Of a DNA stretch of 64,000 bases, positions 49,291 to 59,583 are shown in pieces. Where the stretch lies: NCBI RefSeq assembly GCF_006782915.1, contig NZ_VCNP01000054.1, positions 62,001-126,000 of the forward strand. Reading direction: 5' to 3'. The position numbers and the translations under genes are program-made. The notes under the pieces were generated by a model. The model was not told the origin of the DNA. It did not search any database and worked only from the letters and a program-made list of their open reading frames with translations. Each line of letters begins with the position of its first letter. The first letter of the stretch is position 1. This DNA comes from Streptomyces calvus. GTDB lineage: Bacteria; Actinomycetota; Actinomycetes; Streptomycetales; Streptomycetaceae.

Positions 49291-50780
49291 GGCCGGCGCC
49301 AGCTCCGTCCGTCTCGCTCGAGCATTTCGTCCGCCTCGACGGGTCCCCAGGTACCCGCGGGGTACTGGGCGGGCCTGCCGTTCGCGTCCCAGTACTCCTC
49401 GATCGGGTCGAGGATCTTCCAGGACAGCTCGACCTCCTCGGTGCGCGGGAAGAGGTTGGAGTCGCCGAGCAGGACGTCGAGGATCAGCCGCTCGTACGCC
49501 TCCGGGCTGGACTCGGTGAACGACTCGCCGTAGGCGAAGTCCATCGACACGTCCCGGATCTCCATCGACGTGCCCGGCACCTTGGAACCGAAGCGGACGG
49601 TGACGCCCTCGTCGGGCTGGACGCGGATGACGATCGCGTTCTGCCCGAGCTCCTCGGTGGCCGTGGTGTCGAACGGGGAGTGCGGGGCGCGCTGGAAGAC
49701 GACGGCGATCTCCGTCACGCGCCGGCCGAGGCGCTTGCCGGTGCGCAGGTAGAAGGGGACGCCCGCCCAGCGGCGGTTGTCGATGCCCAGCTTGATCGCG
49801 GCGTAGGTGTCGGTCTTCGAGGACGGGTCGATGCCCTCCTCCTCCAGGTAGCCGACCGCCTTCGCGCCGCCCTGCCAGCCGGCCGCGTACTGCCCGCGCA
49901 CCGTGTCGCGGCCCAGGTCCTTCGGCAGCCGCACGGCGCCGAGCACCTTGGTCTTCTCCGCGGCGAGCGCGTCCGCGTCGAAGGAGGCGGGCTCCTCCAT
50001 CGCGGTCAGCGCGAGCAGTTGCAGCAGGTGGTTCTGGATGACGTCGCGGGCGGCGCCGATGCCGATGTCCTCGGCCATGGTGATCTGCACATGGTCCACG
50101 AAGGACCGGTTCCAGATCGGTTCGAACATCGTGTTGGCGAAGCGCAGCGCCAGGATGTTCTGGACGGTCTCCTTGCCGAGGTAGTGGTCGATCCGGAAGA
50201 CCTGGTCCGGGGCGAACACCTCGTGGACGATCGAGTTCAGCTCCTCGGCCGACTTCAGGTCGTGCCCGAACGGCTTCTCGATGACGGCCCGCCGCCAGGA
50301 GCCGTCGGTCTGGTCGGCCAGCCCGTGCTTCTTCAGCTGCTGGATGACCACCGGGAACGACCGGGGCGGCACCGACAGGTAGAACGCGAAGTTCCCGCCC
50401 GTGCCCTGCGCCTTGTCCAGCTCCTCGATCGTGTCGCGCAGCCGCTCGAAGGACTCGTCGTCGTCGAAGGTGCCCTGCACGAAGCGCATGCCCTGGATGA
50501 GCTGCTGCCAGACCTCCTCACGGAAGGGCGTGCGGGCGTGCTCCTTGACCGCGTCGTGGACCTCCTGCGCGAAGTCCTCGTTCGCCCACTCGCGGCGGGC
50601 GAACCCCACCAGCGAGAAGCCCGGCGGCAGCAGACCCCGGTTGGCGAGGTCGTACACGGCCGGCATCAGCTTCTTGCGGGACAGGTCGCCCGTCACACCG
50701 AAGATGACCAGGCCCGACGGCCCCGCGATACGCGGGAGCCGTCGGTCCGCCGGGTCACGCAGCGGGTTGCTGCTCGACAA
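49287..50780 (-). CDS. zwf: glucose-6-phosphate dehydrogenase
   Basis: First, NADP-reducing step of the oxidative pentose phosphate pathway. 497 residues: coenzyme motif FGVTGDLSRKKLMPA, active-site RIDHYLGKETVQN with the catalytic His, IEKPFG and YWDANGRPAQYPAGTWGP. The start is a TTG at 50780: GGAGGG lies 9 nt upstream, inside the end of tal, and no ATG or GTG fits the family N-terminus SSSNPLRDP. It overlaps opcA by 4 bp. Confidence 0.96.
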   Translation of the reverse strand: MSSSNPLRDPADRRLPRIAGPSGLVIFGVTGDLSRKKLMPAVYDLANRGLLPPGFSLVGFARREWANEDFAQEVHDAVKEHARTPFREEVWQQLIQGMRFVQGTFDDDESFERLRDTIEELDKAQGTGGNFAFYLSVPPRSFPVVIQQLKKHGLADQTDGSWRRAVIEKPFGHDLKSAEELNSIVHEVFAPDQVFRIDHYLGKETVQNILALRFANTMFEPIWNRSFVDHVQITMAEDIGIGAARDVIQNHLLQLLALTAMEEPASFDADALAAEKTKVLGAVRLPKDLGRDTVRGQYAAGWQGGAKAVGYLEEEGIDPSSKTDTYAAIKLGIDNRRWAGVPFYLRTGKRLGRRVTEIAVVFQRAPHSPFDTTATEELGQNAIVIRVQPDEGVTVRFGSKVPGTSMEIRDVSMDFAYGESFTESSPEAYERLILDVLLGDSNLFPRTEEVELSWKILDPIEEYWDANGRPAQYPAGTWGPVEADEMLERDGRSWRRP

Positions 50781-50784
50781 GGTC

Positions 50785-51903
50785 TCAGCCCTCCGCGGGG
50801 GCGAGGCGCTGCAACTCCGCCTCGGTCGACTTCAGCAGGTCGTTCCAGGACGCCTCGAACTTGTCGACGCCCTCGTCCTCCAGAAGCTGCACCACCTCGT
50901 CGTAGGAGATGCCGAGCGCCTCGATCGCGTCGAGGTCGGCGCGGGCCTGCTCGTAGGTGCCGCTCACCGCGTCACCCCGGATCTCGCCCTGCTCCTCGGT
51001 GGCCACCAGCGTCGCCTCCGGCATGGTGTTCACCGTGTTCGGCGCCACCAGCTCGTCGACGTACATGGTCGACTTGTACGCCTTGTCCTTCACACCGGTC
51101 GACGCCCACAGCGGACGCTGCTTGTTGGCGCCCTCGCGCTCCAGCGCGGTCCAGCGCTCGGTCGCGAAGACCTCCTCGTACGCCTGGTAGGCCAGGCGGG
51201 CGTTGGCGATGGCGGCCTTGCCGCGCAGCGCCTTGGCCTCGTCGGTGCCGAGCGCGTCGATCCGCTTGTCGATCTCGCTGTCCACGCGGGACACGAAGAA
51301 GGACGCCACGGAGTGGATCTTCGACAGGTCCAGGCCCTTGGCCTTCGCCTTCTCCAGACCCGCCAGGTAGGCGTCCATGACCGCTCGGTAACGCTCCAGC
51401 GAGAAGATCAGCGTGACGTTGACGCTGATGCCGTTGCCGATCGTCTCGGTGATCGCCGGCAGACCCGCCTCGGTGGCCGGGATCTTGATCAGGGTGTTGG
51501 GCCGGTCCACCAGCCAGGCCAGCTGCCGGGCCTCGGCGACCGTGGCGCGGGTGTTGTGGGCCAGGCGCGGGTCGACCTCGATCGAGACCCGGCCGTCCTG
51601 GCCGTCGGTGGCGTCGAAGACCGGGCGCAGGATGTCGGCGGCGTCGCGGACGTCCGCCGTGGTGATCATGCGGATGGCCTCTTCGACGGTGACCTTGCGG
51701 GCGGCGAGGTCGGTCAGCTGCTGGTCGTAGCCGTCGCCCTCGGAGATCGCCTTCTGGAAGATCGTCGGGTTGGTGGTGACGCCCACGACGTGCTGCTGGT
51801 CGATCAGCTCGGCGAGGTTGCCGGACGTGATCCGCTTGCGCGACAGGTCGTCCAGCCAGATCGCGACGCCTTCCTCGGAAAGGCGCTTCAGTGCGTCTGT
51901 CAT
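50785..51903 (-). CDS. tal: transaldolase
   Basis: Transfers dihydroxyacetone units between sugar phosphates. 372 residues, the longer actinobacterial/cyanobacterial type: [28 protein letters not shown] with the Schiff-base Lys, [28 protein letters not shown] and [14 protein letters not shown] preceded by GGAGAT. It lies 4 bp upstream of zwf and 34 bp downstream of tkt in the same operon. Confidence 0.96.
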   Translation of the reverse strand: MTDALKRLSEEGVAIWLDDLSRKRITSGNLAELIDQQHVVGVTTNPTIFQKAISEGDGYDQQLTDLAARKVTVEEAIRMITTADVRDAADILRPVFDATDGQDGRVSIEVDPRLAHNTRATVAEARQLAWLVDRPNTLIKIPATEAGLPAITETIGNGISVNVTLIFSLERYRAVMDAYLAGLEKAKAKGLDLSKIHSVASFFVSRVDSEIDKRIDALGTDEAKALRGKAAIANARLAYQAYEEVFATERWTALEREGANKQRPLWASTGVKDKAYKSTMYVDELVAPNTVNTMPEATLVATEEQGEIRGDAVSGTYEQARADLDAIEALGISYDEVVQLLEDEGVDKFEASWNDLLKSTEAELQRLAPAEG

Positions 51904-51937
51904 GGAAATTCCATCTCCTACGTGTCGTATAAGGGCG

Positions 51938-54025
51938 TCAGCGCTGGGCTGCGGCGATCGATTCCCGGGCCTGGGCGGCCACGTTCTCGGCGGTGAAGCC
52001 GTACTCCTCGAACAGCGCCTTGCCGTCGGCGGAGGCGCCGAAGTGCTCCAGGGACACGATGCGCCCCGCGTCCCCCACGTACTTGTGCCAGGTCAGGCCG
52101 ATGCCCGCCTCGACGGCGACGCGCGCCTTCACGGACGGCGGCAGGACGCTGTCCCGGTACCCCTGGTCCTGCTCCTCGAACCACTCCACCGACGGCATGG
52201 ACACCACACGCGTCGGCACGCCGGACGCCTGGAGCCGCTCGCGCGCCTCCACGGCGACGTGCACCTCGGAGCCGGTGGCGATCAGGATCACCTGCGGCTC
52301 GCCGCCCTCGGCGTCGAACAGTACGTACCCGCCGCGCGCGGCGTCCTCGTTCGGCTCGTACGTCGGCACGCCCTGGCGGGTCAGCGCCAGACCGTGCGGG
52401 GCGCCCTTGCCGAACTCCTTGGTCCAGCGCCGGAGGATCTCGCGCCAGGCGATCGCGGTCTCGTTGGCGTCGGCCGGGCGGACGACGTTCAGACCCGGGA
52501 TGGCGCGCAGCGAGGCCAGGTGCTCGACCGGCTGGTGCGTCGGGCCGTCCTCGCCGAGGCCGATGGAGTCGTGCGTCCACACGTACGTCACTGGCAGGTG
52601 CATCAGCGCCGACAGCCGCACCGCGTTGCGCATGTAGTCGGAGAACACCAGGAAGGTGCCGCCGTAGATGCGGGTGTTGCCGTGCAGCGCGATGCCGTTC
52701 ATCTCCGCGGCCATCGCGTGCTCGCGGATGCCGAAGTGGATGGTGCGGCCGTAGGGGTCGGCCTCCGGCAGCGGGTTGCCCGCGGGCAGGAAGGAGCTGG
52801 TCTTGTCGATCGTGGTGTTGTTGGAACCGGCGAGGTCGGCCGAGCCGCCCCACAGCTCCGGCACCACCGCGCCGAGCGCCTGCAGCACCTTGCCGGACGC
52901 GGCACGGGTGGCCACGCCCTTGCCCGGCTCGAACAGCGGAATGGCGTCCTGCCAGCCCTCGGGCAGCTCACCGGCGGAGATGCGGTCGAACTCCGCGGCG
53001 CGCTCGGGGTTGTTGTCCCGCCACTGCTGGAAGGACTTCTCCCACACCGCGCGGGCCGCCTGGCCGCGCTCCAGCGCCTTGCGGGTGTGCCCGATGACCT
53101 CGTCGGCCACCTCGAACGTCCGCTCCGGGTCGAAGCCCAGCACCCGCTTGGTGGCCGCCACCTCGTCGTCGCCGAGCGCCGAGCCGTGCGCGGCCTCGGT
53201 GTTCTGCGCGTTCGGCGCCGGCCAGGCGATGATCGACCGCATGGCGATGAAGGACGGCTTGTCCGTGACCTTCTTCGCCTCCTGGATCGCGTCGTAGATC
53301 GCGTTCGGGTCCAGGTCGCCGTCCGCCTTCGGGGCGACCCGCTGCACGTGCCAGCCGTACGCCTCGTACCGCTTGCAGGTGTCCTCCGAGACGGCCGTCT
53401 CGGTGTCGCCCTCGATGGAGATGTGGTTGTCGTCCCACAGCAGGACGAGGTTGCCGACCTTCTGGTGGCCGGCCATCGAGGACGCCTCGGCGGCGATGCC
53501 CTCCTGGAGGCAGCCGTCGCCGGCGATGCAGTACACGAAGTGGTCGAACGGGGACTCGCCCTCGGCGGCCTCCGGGTCGAACAGGCCCCGCTCGTAACGG
53601 GCGGCCATGGCCATGCCGACGGCGTTGGCGACGCCCTGGCCCAGCGGGCCGGTCGTCGTCTCCACGCCCGTGGTGTGGCCGTACTCCGGGTGGCCCGGCG
53701 TCTTCGAGCCCCAGGTGCGGAAGGACTTCAGGTCGTCCAGCTCCAGGCCGAAGCCCGCCAGGTACAGCTGGGTGTAGAGAGTCAGGGACGAATGCCCGGC
53801 GGACAGGACGAAACGGTCACGTCCGACCCAGTCGGCGTCCGCCGGGTCGTGCCGCATCACCTTCTGGAAGAGGGTGTACGCGGCAGGTGCCAGGCTCATC
53901 GCCGTACCCGGATGGCCGTTACCGACCTTCTGTACGGCATCGGCGGCCAGGACGCGGGCGGTGTCGACGGCCCGCTGGTCCAACTCGGTCCACTCGAGGT
54001 CTGTGGTGGTCGGCTTTGTGCTCAC
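51938..54025 (-). CDS. tkt: transketolase
   Basis: Thiamine-diphosphate enzyme that moves two-carbon units in the pentose phosphate pathway. 695 residues: [13 protein letters not shown], ThDP/metal motif [14 protein letters not shown]...[25 protein letters not shown], the catalytic [15 protein letters not shown] with Glu, and RPADANE. GTG at 54025; the ribosome site is not obvious (GGAG about 14 nt away). First gene of the five-gene pentose phosphate operon, divergent from ctaB. Confidence 0.97.
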   Translation of the reverse strand: MSTKPTTTDLEWTELDQRAVDTARVLAADAVQKVGNGHPGTAMSLAPAAYTLFQKVMRHDPADADWVGRDRFVLSAGHSSLTLYTQLYLAGFGLELDDLKSFRTWGSKTPGHPEYGHTTGVETTTGPLGQGVANAVGMAMAARYERGLFDPEAAEGESPFDHFVYCIAGDGCLQEGIAAEASSMAGHQKVGNLVLLWDDNHISIEGDTETAVSEDTCKRYEAYGWHVQRVAPKADGDLDPNAIYDAIQEAKKVTDKPSFIAMRSIIAWPAPNAQNTEAAHGSALGDDEVAATKRVLGFDPERTFEVADEVIGHTRKALERGQAARAVWEKSFQQWRDNNPERAAEFDRISAGELPEGWQDAIPLFEPGKGVATRAASGKVLQALGAVVPELWGGSADLAGSNNTTIDKTSSFLPAGNPLPEADPYGRTIHFGIREHAMAAEMNGIALHGNTRIYGGTFLVFSDYMRNAVRLSALMHLPVTYVWTHDSIGLGEDGPTHQPVEHLASLRAIPGLNVVRPADANETAIAWREILRRWTKEFGKGAPHGLALTRQGVPTYEPNEDAARGGYVLFDAEGGEPQVILIATGSEVHVAVEARERLQASGVPTRVVSMPSVEWFEEQDQGYRDSVLPPSVKARVAVEAGIGLTWHKYVGDAGRIVSLEHFGASADGKALFEEYGFTAENVAAQARESIAAAQR

Positions 54026-54371
54026 CCTGAGTCAGGGCTCCTCTCCACATGTCGGATGCCGGTGACGGCCCACCGGCGAGGTCGAGCCTACCCCCGTGGG
54101 ACGTGGGTTCCCCCGAGTCGTTCCAGAGTGCGGTCACTCCCGCCGATCCGCCTCCTGACCGGTCCGTTTTCCCATTTCGCAGATGAATACGGAGCCGCTC
54201 ATCCGGGTGCTCAATCGAGCCGCCGGGCGCACCTCGGAGGGCGCCGTCCAACACGAGGCGACCCCCGCGAATGTCCGGGTCTGGGCAACGTCTACAGTGG
54301 CGTGGTACGCGCGAGCCTTTACCGCCACTTCACCACGGTGAGGCTTGCTGGGATGTCTCTTAGGGGTGTGC
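54026..54371. other. divergent intergenic region between tkt and ctaB
   Basis: 346 bp without a supported gene. On the minus strand a TAGGCT hexamer (54085-54090) is a possible tkt -10 element; on the plus strand TACAGT (54293-54298) may serve ctaB. Neither has a convincing -35 at 17-18 bp, so the promoter calls are tentative. No operator-like palindrome was seen. Confidence 0.4.
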
Positions 54372-55349
54372 GTGACGGCCGTTGAATCCCGTCCTGGGGG
54401 TACCTCCCAGGCCCTCAAGGCTCTGGGGGAGGGAGTAGGGACCATCCAGAGCCCTGCCCGTCGGCCGTTCGGCGCCCGCGCGATGGCGTTCGTGGCTCTC
54501 ACCAAGCCGCGGATCATCGAACTTCTGCTGATCACCACCGTTCCGGTGATGTTCCTGGCGCAGCAGGGCGTGCCCGACCTGAAGCTGGTGCTGCTGACCT
54601 GCCTCGGCGGCTACCTGTCCGCGGGCGGCGCCAACGCGCTCAACATGTACATCGACCGCGACATCGACGCCCTGATGGACCGCACCTCGCAGCGTCCGCT
54701 GGTGACCGGCATGGTCAGCCCGCGCGAGGCCCTGGTCTTCGGCATCACCCTGGCGGTCGTCTCGACGCTGCTGTTCGGCCTCACCGTCAACTGGCTGTCC
54801 GCCTGGCTCGCCCTCGGAGCGCTCCTCTTCTACGTCGTCGTCTACACGATGATCCTCAAACGGCGTACGTCGCAGAACATCGTGTGGGGCGGGATCGCCG
54901 GCTGCATGCCGGTGCTGATCGGCTGGTCCTCGGTCACCGACTCGATGTCCTGGGCGCCGGTCGTCCTCTTCCTCGTCATGTTCTTCTGGACGCCGCCGCA
55001 CTACTGGCCGCTCTCCATGAAGGTCAAGGACGACTACGCACGCGTGGGCGTGCCCATGCTCCCGGTCATCGCCTCCAACAAGGCGGTCGCCAAGCAGATC
55101 GTCCTCTACAGCTGGGTCATGGTCGGCGTGTCCCTGCTGCTGACCCCGCTCGGCTACACGGGCTGGTTCTACACCGCGGTCGCCCTGGCCGCCGGCGGCT
55201 GGTGGCTGTGGGAGGCGCACGCGCTGCTGAACCGCGCGAAGGCGGAGGCGACCGGCGGCAAGCTCAAGGAGATGCGCCTGTTCCACTGGTCCATCACCTA
55301 TGTGTCGCTGCTCTTCGTGGCCGTCGCGGTGGACCCCTTCCTGCGGTAG
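54372..55349 (+). CDS. ctaB: protoheme IX farnesyltransferase (heme O synthase)
   Basis: Attaches farnesyl to heme b to make heme O for cytochrome aa3 oxidase. 325 residues, nine helices: [24 protein letters not shown], the prenyl-diphosphate site [20 protein letters not shown] and [31 protein letters not shown] at 54372. The N-terminal tail (residues about 8-28) includes sequence encoded by a Streptomyces-type GGGGGTACCTCCC repeat and is longer than I expect for the family. ctaA, for the next step of heme A synthesis, lies 2.4 kb away on the other strand. Confidence 0.95.
   Translation: MTAVESRPGGTSQALKALGEGVGTIQSPARRPFGARAMAFVALTKPRIIELLLITTVPVMFLAQQGVPDLKLVLLTCLGGYLSAGGANALNMYIDRDIDALMDRTSQRPLVTGMVSPREALVFGITLAVVSTLLFGLTVNWLSAWLALGALLFYVVVYTMILKRRTSQNIVWGGIAGCMPVLIGWSSVTDSMSWAPVVLFLVMFFWTPPHYWPLSMKVKDDYARVGVPMLPVIASNKAVAKQIVLYSWVMVGVSLLLTPLGYTGWFYTAVALAAGGWWLWEAHALLNRAKAEATGGKLKEMRLFHWSITYVSLLFVAVAVDPFLR
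54394..54434. repeat. Streptomyces-type dispersed repeat inside the ctaB 5' end
   Basis: CTGGGGGTACCTCCCAG (54394-54410), a near-perfect dyad, followed by CTCTGGGGGAGGG (54421-54433). This pairing of GGGGGTACCTCCC with CTGGGGGAG is a recurrent dispersed element in Streptomyces intergenic DNA, from general knowledge. Here it lies within coding sequence and keeps the frame. Confidence 0.5.
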
Positions 55350-55442
55350 GCCCTCCGGCACCCGGATACGGGCGGGGCGCGTGGCCAAGGCCACGGACCC
55401 CGCCCGTCGCCGTTTGATCTACCCGTCGGTAGCATCCTGGTC

Positions 55443-55775
55443 ATGGCAGACACGCAGCAGGTGGACCCGAAGGCCGAGCAGAAGGCGGCCCGACTCGCCA
55501 AGCAGATCAACGGCTTCGCCAAGGCGCACGGCGGCGCCGAGGGGCAGGTCGCGTACATCGGGCGGCGCGGCGCCCGGATCGTGCTCGTCGGAGCGGACGG
55601 CGGCTGGGGCGACCTGGTCGCGCCCACCCACGAGATCGCGCTGAAGGCCGTCGAGAAGTCCGGCATCACCGTGCACGAGGACTTCGACGGCGAGTTCGCC
55701 GCGAAGGTGCGGACCGGCCCGTACGAGTGGAGCCGCATGGCCGGCATCCAGATCGGCGGCCCCTCCAACGACTGA
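55443..55775 (+). CDS. conserved actinobacterial protein of unknown function
   Basis: 110-residue soluble protein: a Lys/Ala-rich amphipathic N-terminal helix (EQKAARLAKQINGFAKAHGG), then alternating strands (AYIGRRGARIVLVGADGGWGDLVAP) and a C-terminal PYEWSRMAGIQIGG. I recognise no domain. TAGCAT (55430-55435) ends 7 nt before the ATG and there is no Shine-Dalgarno, so a leaderless mRNA is likely. The regular composition and promoter support a real gene. Confidence 0.8.
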   Translation: MADTQQVDPKAEQKAARLAKQINGFAKAHGGAEGQVAYIGRRGARIVLVGADGGWGDLVAPTHEIALKAVEKSGITVHEDFDGEFAAKVRTGPYEWSRMAGIQIGGPSND

Positions 55776-55858
55776 AACCGGCTCGGGGCAACACCTACTC
55801 ACCGGTTCACCCGTTAGGACCTGTGGCAGCACAGCGTCCACACGGGGAGAGCCCGGAG

Positions 55859-56965
55859 ATGATCGACCCGACGTCCCTGGTCGACCAGTACTGTCACGGT
55901 GTGCTCCGCACGGAGCTGGGCCTCGGCACCTTCGAGGCCCAGCTGGCCCGCACCGAGGGCCCGCCCGCGCCCGGCACCACCCTCTTCGACACCCAGACCG
56001 GTTTCGCCGTGCGCCGCTGGTGCCCGCCGCTGCTCGGCCTGGAGCCGCACTGCCCGCCCGCCCGCTACCTCGCCCGGCGCCGCGAACTCGGCGTCCTGGA
56101 GGCGGGACGCCGGCTGCTGCGGGGCAGCGGCATCACCGCCTACCTGGTGGACACCGGGCTGCCCGGCGACCTCACCGGCCCCGACGAGCTGGGCCGCGCC
56201 GCGGACGCCGAGGCCCACGAGATCGTCCGCCTGGAACAGCTGGCCGAACAGGTCGCCGACACCTCGGGCACCGTCGAGTCCTTCCTCGCCAACCTCGCCG
56301 AGTCCGTGCACGGAGCCGCCGCGCACGTCGCCGCGTTCACCTCCGTCGCCGGTCCCCGGCACGGGCCGGTGCTCACCGCCGAGCCGCCCGGGCCGGGCGA
56401 GGTGCGCGGCGCGGCCGGCCGCTGGCTGGCGGCGCGGCACGCCGGGGACCAGCTGAGCGACCCGGTGCTGCTGCGGCACCTGCTGTGGATCGCGGTCGCC
56501 TCCGGCCGGCCCCTCCAGCTCCACGCCGGCCTCGGTGAACCCGGGGCGCGCATCGACGCCGGCGACCCGGTCCTGCTGACCGACTTCGTACGGGCCACCG
56601 CGGGACTCGGCACCGACCTGGTCCTGCTGCACGGCTACCCGTACCACCGCCACGCCGCCCACCTCGCCGGTGTCTTCCCGCACGTCTACACCGACTGCGG
56701 CGCCGCCCTGGTGCGCACCGGCGCCCGCGCGGCGACCGTCCTCGCGGAGATCCTGGAACTCGCCCCCTTCGGCAAGATCCTCTTCTCCAGCGGCGCCCGG
56801 GGCCTGCCCGAACTGCACGTCGTCGGGGCGTGCCTGTTCCGCGAGGCGCTCGCCCGGGTGCTCGGGACCTGGGTGGCCGAGGGAGCCTGGTCGCTCGACG
56901 ACGCCCAGCGGGTGGCCGGCCTGATCGCCGCGGGCAACGCGGGCCGGGTGTACGGGCTGGAGTGA
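55859..56965 (+). CDS. amidohydrolase-family protein
   Basis: 368-residue TIM-barrel protein resembling amidohydrolase-2 enzymes: LQLHAGLGEPGARIDAGDPVLLTDFV, LVLLHGYPYHRHAAHLAGVFPHVYTDCG, and KILFSSGARGLPELHVVGA. These keep the strand 5/6 histidines. However the N-terminal metal motif HxH is replaced by DQYCHG, and the expected late Asp is unclear (SSGARG). Activity may therefore be altered or need a different metal site. GGAGAGCCCGGAG precedes the ATG. Substrate unknown. Confidence 0.78.
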   Translation: MIDPTSLVDQYCHGVLRTELGLGTFEAQLARTEGPPAPGTTLFDTQTGFAVRRWCPPLLGLEPHCPPARYLARRRELGVLEAGRRLLRGSGITAYLVDTGLPGDLTGPDELGRAADAEAHEIVRLEQLAEQVADTSGTVESFLANLAESVHGAAAHVAAFTSVAGPRHGPVLTAEPPGPGEVRGAAGRWLAARHAGDQLSDPVLLRHLLWIAVASGRPLQLHAGLGEPGARIDAGDPVLLTDFVRATAGLGTDLVLLHGYPYHRHAAHLAGVFPHVYTDCGAALVRTGARAATVLAEILELAPFGKILFSSGARGLPELHVVGACLFREALARVLGTWVAEGAWSLDDAQRVAGLIAAGNAGRVYGLE

Positions 56966-57005
56966 CCGGGTGTACGGGCCGGAGCGGGGCGGGAAGACTG
57001 GACGG

Positions 57006-57773
57006 GTGCCGACCGACGCCCTGCTCGACCGCTTCCTCACCGGCCTCGCGCCGCTCGCCCCCGTGTCCGTCTGGGCGCACGGCTCACTGGCCGGCGGCGA
57101 CTACGTGGAGGGCCGCAGCGACCTGGACCTGATCGCGGTCCTGGACCACCCGATCGGCGCGCGGACGGTGTGGCGCCTGGCTCTGCTGCACGCCCGGCTG
57201 CGCGGCGAACCGCTCGCCGGCCGGCTCCACTGCACCTACCTCACACCGGACACCGCGGCGGGCGCCGAACGGCGCCACCTCACCTGGGCGCACGAGGAGC
57301 TTTTCAGGCGCCCGGTCACCCCGGTCACCCGGACCGAGCTGCACACCTTCGGCAAGGTCCTGCACGGGGCGCCGCCCGCACAGGTGCTGCCACCGGTGCC
57401 GGACGGCGAACTGGCCGCGTTCGTGGTGCGCGACCAGCGCGAGTTCTGGCGGCGCGAGGTGGACCGGGCGGCCAACTGGACCCAGGACGTCTGGGTCGAC
57501 CTGGGCCTGCTGACCTTCGCCCGCGCCACCGTCACCCTCCGCGAGGGCCGCCTGATCACCAAACGGGAGGCCCTCGACGTCCTGCCCGGCCTCGGCGCCC
57601 CCGGCGAGGTCGTCGAGGACATCAGGAGGCGGCGCTACGGTGCCGCCGCGGAGTCGCCCGCCGCGGAGCCGCCCGCCGAGGAGTCGCCCGCCGAGGAGTG
57701 GACCGTACGCCGGGCCCGGCTGACCCGGAACTACCTGGGGCCGGCGATCGACGCGCTCGCGGCGGGTTCCTGA
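57006..57773 (+). CDS. nucleotidyltransferase-fold protein (aminoglycoside adenylyltransferase-like)
   Basis: 255-residue protein with the minimal nucleotidyltransferase signature HGSLAGGDYVEGRSDLDLIAV: GS followed by the DxD metal site. A helical C-terminal domain like those of streptomycin-type adenylyltransferases follows, then an acidic Ala/Glu/Pro insert (AAESPAAEPPAEESPAEE). The substrate is unknown; antibiotic modification is only one option. GTG at 57006 has GGGAAG 10 nt upstream; GTG at 56970 is the alternative. Its 3' end overlaps convergent ctaA by 43 bp. Confidence 0.7.
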   Translation: MPTDALLDRFLTGLAPLAPVSVWAHGSLAGGDYVEGRSDLDLIAVLDHPIGARTVWRLALLHARLRGEPLAGRLHCTYLTPDTAAGAERRHLTWAHEELFRRPVTPVTRTELHTFGKVLHGAPPAQVLPPVPDGELAAFVVRDQREFWRREVDRAANWTQDVWVDLGLLTFARATVTLREGRLITKREALDVLPGLGAPGEVVEDIRRRRYGAAAESPAAEPPAEESPAEEWTVRRARLTRNYLGPAIDALAAGS

Positions 57774-58807
57774 GCGGCCGGTACGGCCGCGTCCGGCGCC
57801 GTGACCCCGGGGCGCTCGCGCAGGGACAGCAGGACGCGCAGCACCCAGATCCACATCACGCACGAGCCGAACATGTGCAGGCCGACCAGCACCTCGGGCA
57901 GGTCCGTGAAGTACTGGACGTAGCCGATGGCACCCTGCGCGAGCAGGATCACGAACAGTTCGCGGGTCCGGGCGAGCGGCGCCGCGGGCGCGTCGACCGC
58001 CTTCAGCACGAACCACAGCGCGAACGTCAGCGTCACCACGATCCACGCCAGCACGGCGTGCAGCTTGCTGACCGTCTCCCAGTCCAGCGGCATCCGCGGG
58101 ACCTCACTGGAGTCACCCGCGTGCGGGCCCGCGCCGGTGACCACGGTGCCGACGGCGATCAGCAGCACGGAGACCGCCACCATGCACCACACCAGCTGCC
58201 GCACGGCCTTGCCCACCAGCGGACGCGGCTCGCCGTCGCCCTCCCGGGTGCGCTGCCACATCACCGTGGCGACCGCGATCAGGGCCGAGGAGAGCAGGAA
58301 GTGCGCGGCCACGGTGTACGGGTTCAGACCGACGAGGACCACGATGCCGCCGAGGATCGCGTTGCCCATCACGATCCAGAACTGCGCCCAGCCCAGCAGG
58401 GTCAGGCCGCGCCGGTACGGCTTCTGTGAGCGGGCGGCGACGATCGCCCAGCCGACGGCCGCGCACAGCACGTAGGTCAGCAGACGGTTGCCGAACTCGA
58501 TGACGCCGTGCAGGCCCATCTCGCTGGTGGTGGTGATCGAGTCCTCGGTGCACTTGGGCCAGGTCGGACAGCCGAGGCCCGAACCGGTCAGCCGCACGGC
58601 ACCGCCGGTGACCACGATCACCACCGCCATGACGAGAGCGGCGAGGGCGGCGCGCCGGACGGTCCGGGGGTCCGGGGTCCAGCGTGCGGCGATGAAGGCG
58701 AGCGGGTTGCGCAGGGCCGCCTGGGCGTCGGCGCGGGTCACGTTTGGCACGCGGTCCATCGTAGGCGGCCGCTTGTGCACGCTTTCACGAGGGTCCGGCT
58801 CGGCCAT
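57731..58807 (-). CDS. ctaA: heme A synthase (COX15/CtaA)
   Basis: Oxidises heme O to heme A for aa3-type oxidase. 358 residues with eight helices and the heme-ligand histidines in GLHGVIEFGNRLLTYV, NPYTVAAHFLLSSAL, SKLHAVLAWIVV and VGLHMFGSCVMWIW, plus the paired cysteines in GSGLGCPTWPKC. Start: ATG at 58807 has GGAG 8 nt upstream, directly after the preceding permease stop. ATG at 58759 (MDRVPNVTRADAQ) is closer to other actinobacterial homologues and remains possible. C-terminal tail is Ala/Pro-rich. Confidence 0.92.
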   Translation of the reverse strand: MAEPDPRESVHKRPPTMDRVPNVTRADAQAALRNPLAFIAARWTPDPRTVRRAALAALVMAVVIVVTGGAVRLTGSGLGCPTWPKCTEDSITTTSEMGLHGVIEFGNRLLTYVLCAAVGWAIVAARSQKPYRRGLTLLGWAQFWIVMGNAILGGIVVLVGLNPYTVAAHFLLSSALIAVATVMWQRTREGDGEPRPLVGKAVRQLVWCMVAVSVLLIAVGTVVTGAGPHAGDSSEVPRMPLDWETVSKLHAVLAWIVVTLTFALWFVLKAVDAPAAPLARTRELFVILLAQGAIGYVQYFTDLPEVLVGLHMFGSCVMWIWVLRVLLSLRERPGVTAPDAAVPAAQEPAASASIAGPR

Positions 58808-58812
58808 GGCAC

Positions 58813-59583
58813 CTACTCCCAGCGGAAGAACTTCCCGGCCGCCGCGAGACCCGCGACCGCCCACACGGCGAGGATCCCGAGGTTGCCCCACGGCATCCCG
58901 GCCCCGTGCTGGAGCACGTCCCGCAGGCCCTCCGACAGCGCGGAGATCGGCAGCAGACCGAGCACGTCCTGCGCCGCGTCCGGGAACCGGTCCAGCGGCA
59001 CGACCACCCCGCCGCCGACGAGCAGCAGCAGGAACACCAGGTTCGCGGCGGCGAGCGTCGCCTCGGCCTTCAGCGTGCCCGCCATCAGCAGACCGAGCCC
59101 GGAGAACGCGGCCGTGCCCAGCACCAGCAGCAGGAGCACGGCCAGGGGGCTGCCCTGCGGGGACCAGCCGAGCGCGAGGGCGATCGCCGTCACCAGGACC
59201 ACCTGGAGGACCTCGGTGACCAGCACGGACAGCGTCTTCGCGGTCATCAGGCCCCAGCGCGGCAGCGGCGACGCGGCCAGCCGCTTCAGCACGCCGTAGC
59301 GGCGTTCGAAACCGGTCGCGATGGCCTGACCGGTGAACGCCGTCGACATCACCGCGAGCGCGAGGATGCCGGGCGCGAGGAAGTCGACCGTCTCGCCGTC
59401 GCCGGTGTCCACCACGTCCACGGTGCTGAAGAGCACCAGCAGCAGCGTGGGGATGACCACGGTGAGCAGCAGCTGCTCGCCGTTGCGCAGCAGCATCTTC
59501 GTCTCGAGCACCGCCTGCGCGGCGATCATGCGGGCCAGGGGAGCGGCCCCCGGCCTCGGGGAGTAGGTGCCGGTGGCCGTCAC
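58813..59583 (-). CDS. ABC-2-type transporter permease
   Basis: 256-residue permease with six helices of the DrrB type: LLLTVVIPTLLLVLFSTV, FLAPGILALAVMSTAFTGQAIATGFERRYGVLKRL (the conserved ABC-2 segment) and LLLLVGGGVVVPLDRFP. It pairs with the upstream ATPase, whose stop it overlaps (GTGA). Location just before ctaA is common in actinomycetes; a role in export linked to heme or oxidase assembly is an inference only. Confidence 0.9.
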   Translation of the reverse strand: MTATGTYSPRPGAAPLARMIAAQAVLETKMLLRNGEQLLLTVVIPTLLLVLFSTVDVVDTGDGETVDFLAPGILALAVMSTAFTGQAIATGFERRYGVLKRLAASPLPRWGLMTAKTLSVLVTEVLQVVLVTAIALALGWSPQGSPLAVLLLLVLGTAAFSGLGLLMAGTLKAEATLAAANLVFLLLLVGGGVVVPLDRFPDAAQDVLGLLPISALSEGLRDVLQHGAGMPWGNLGILAVWAVAGLAAAGKFFRWE

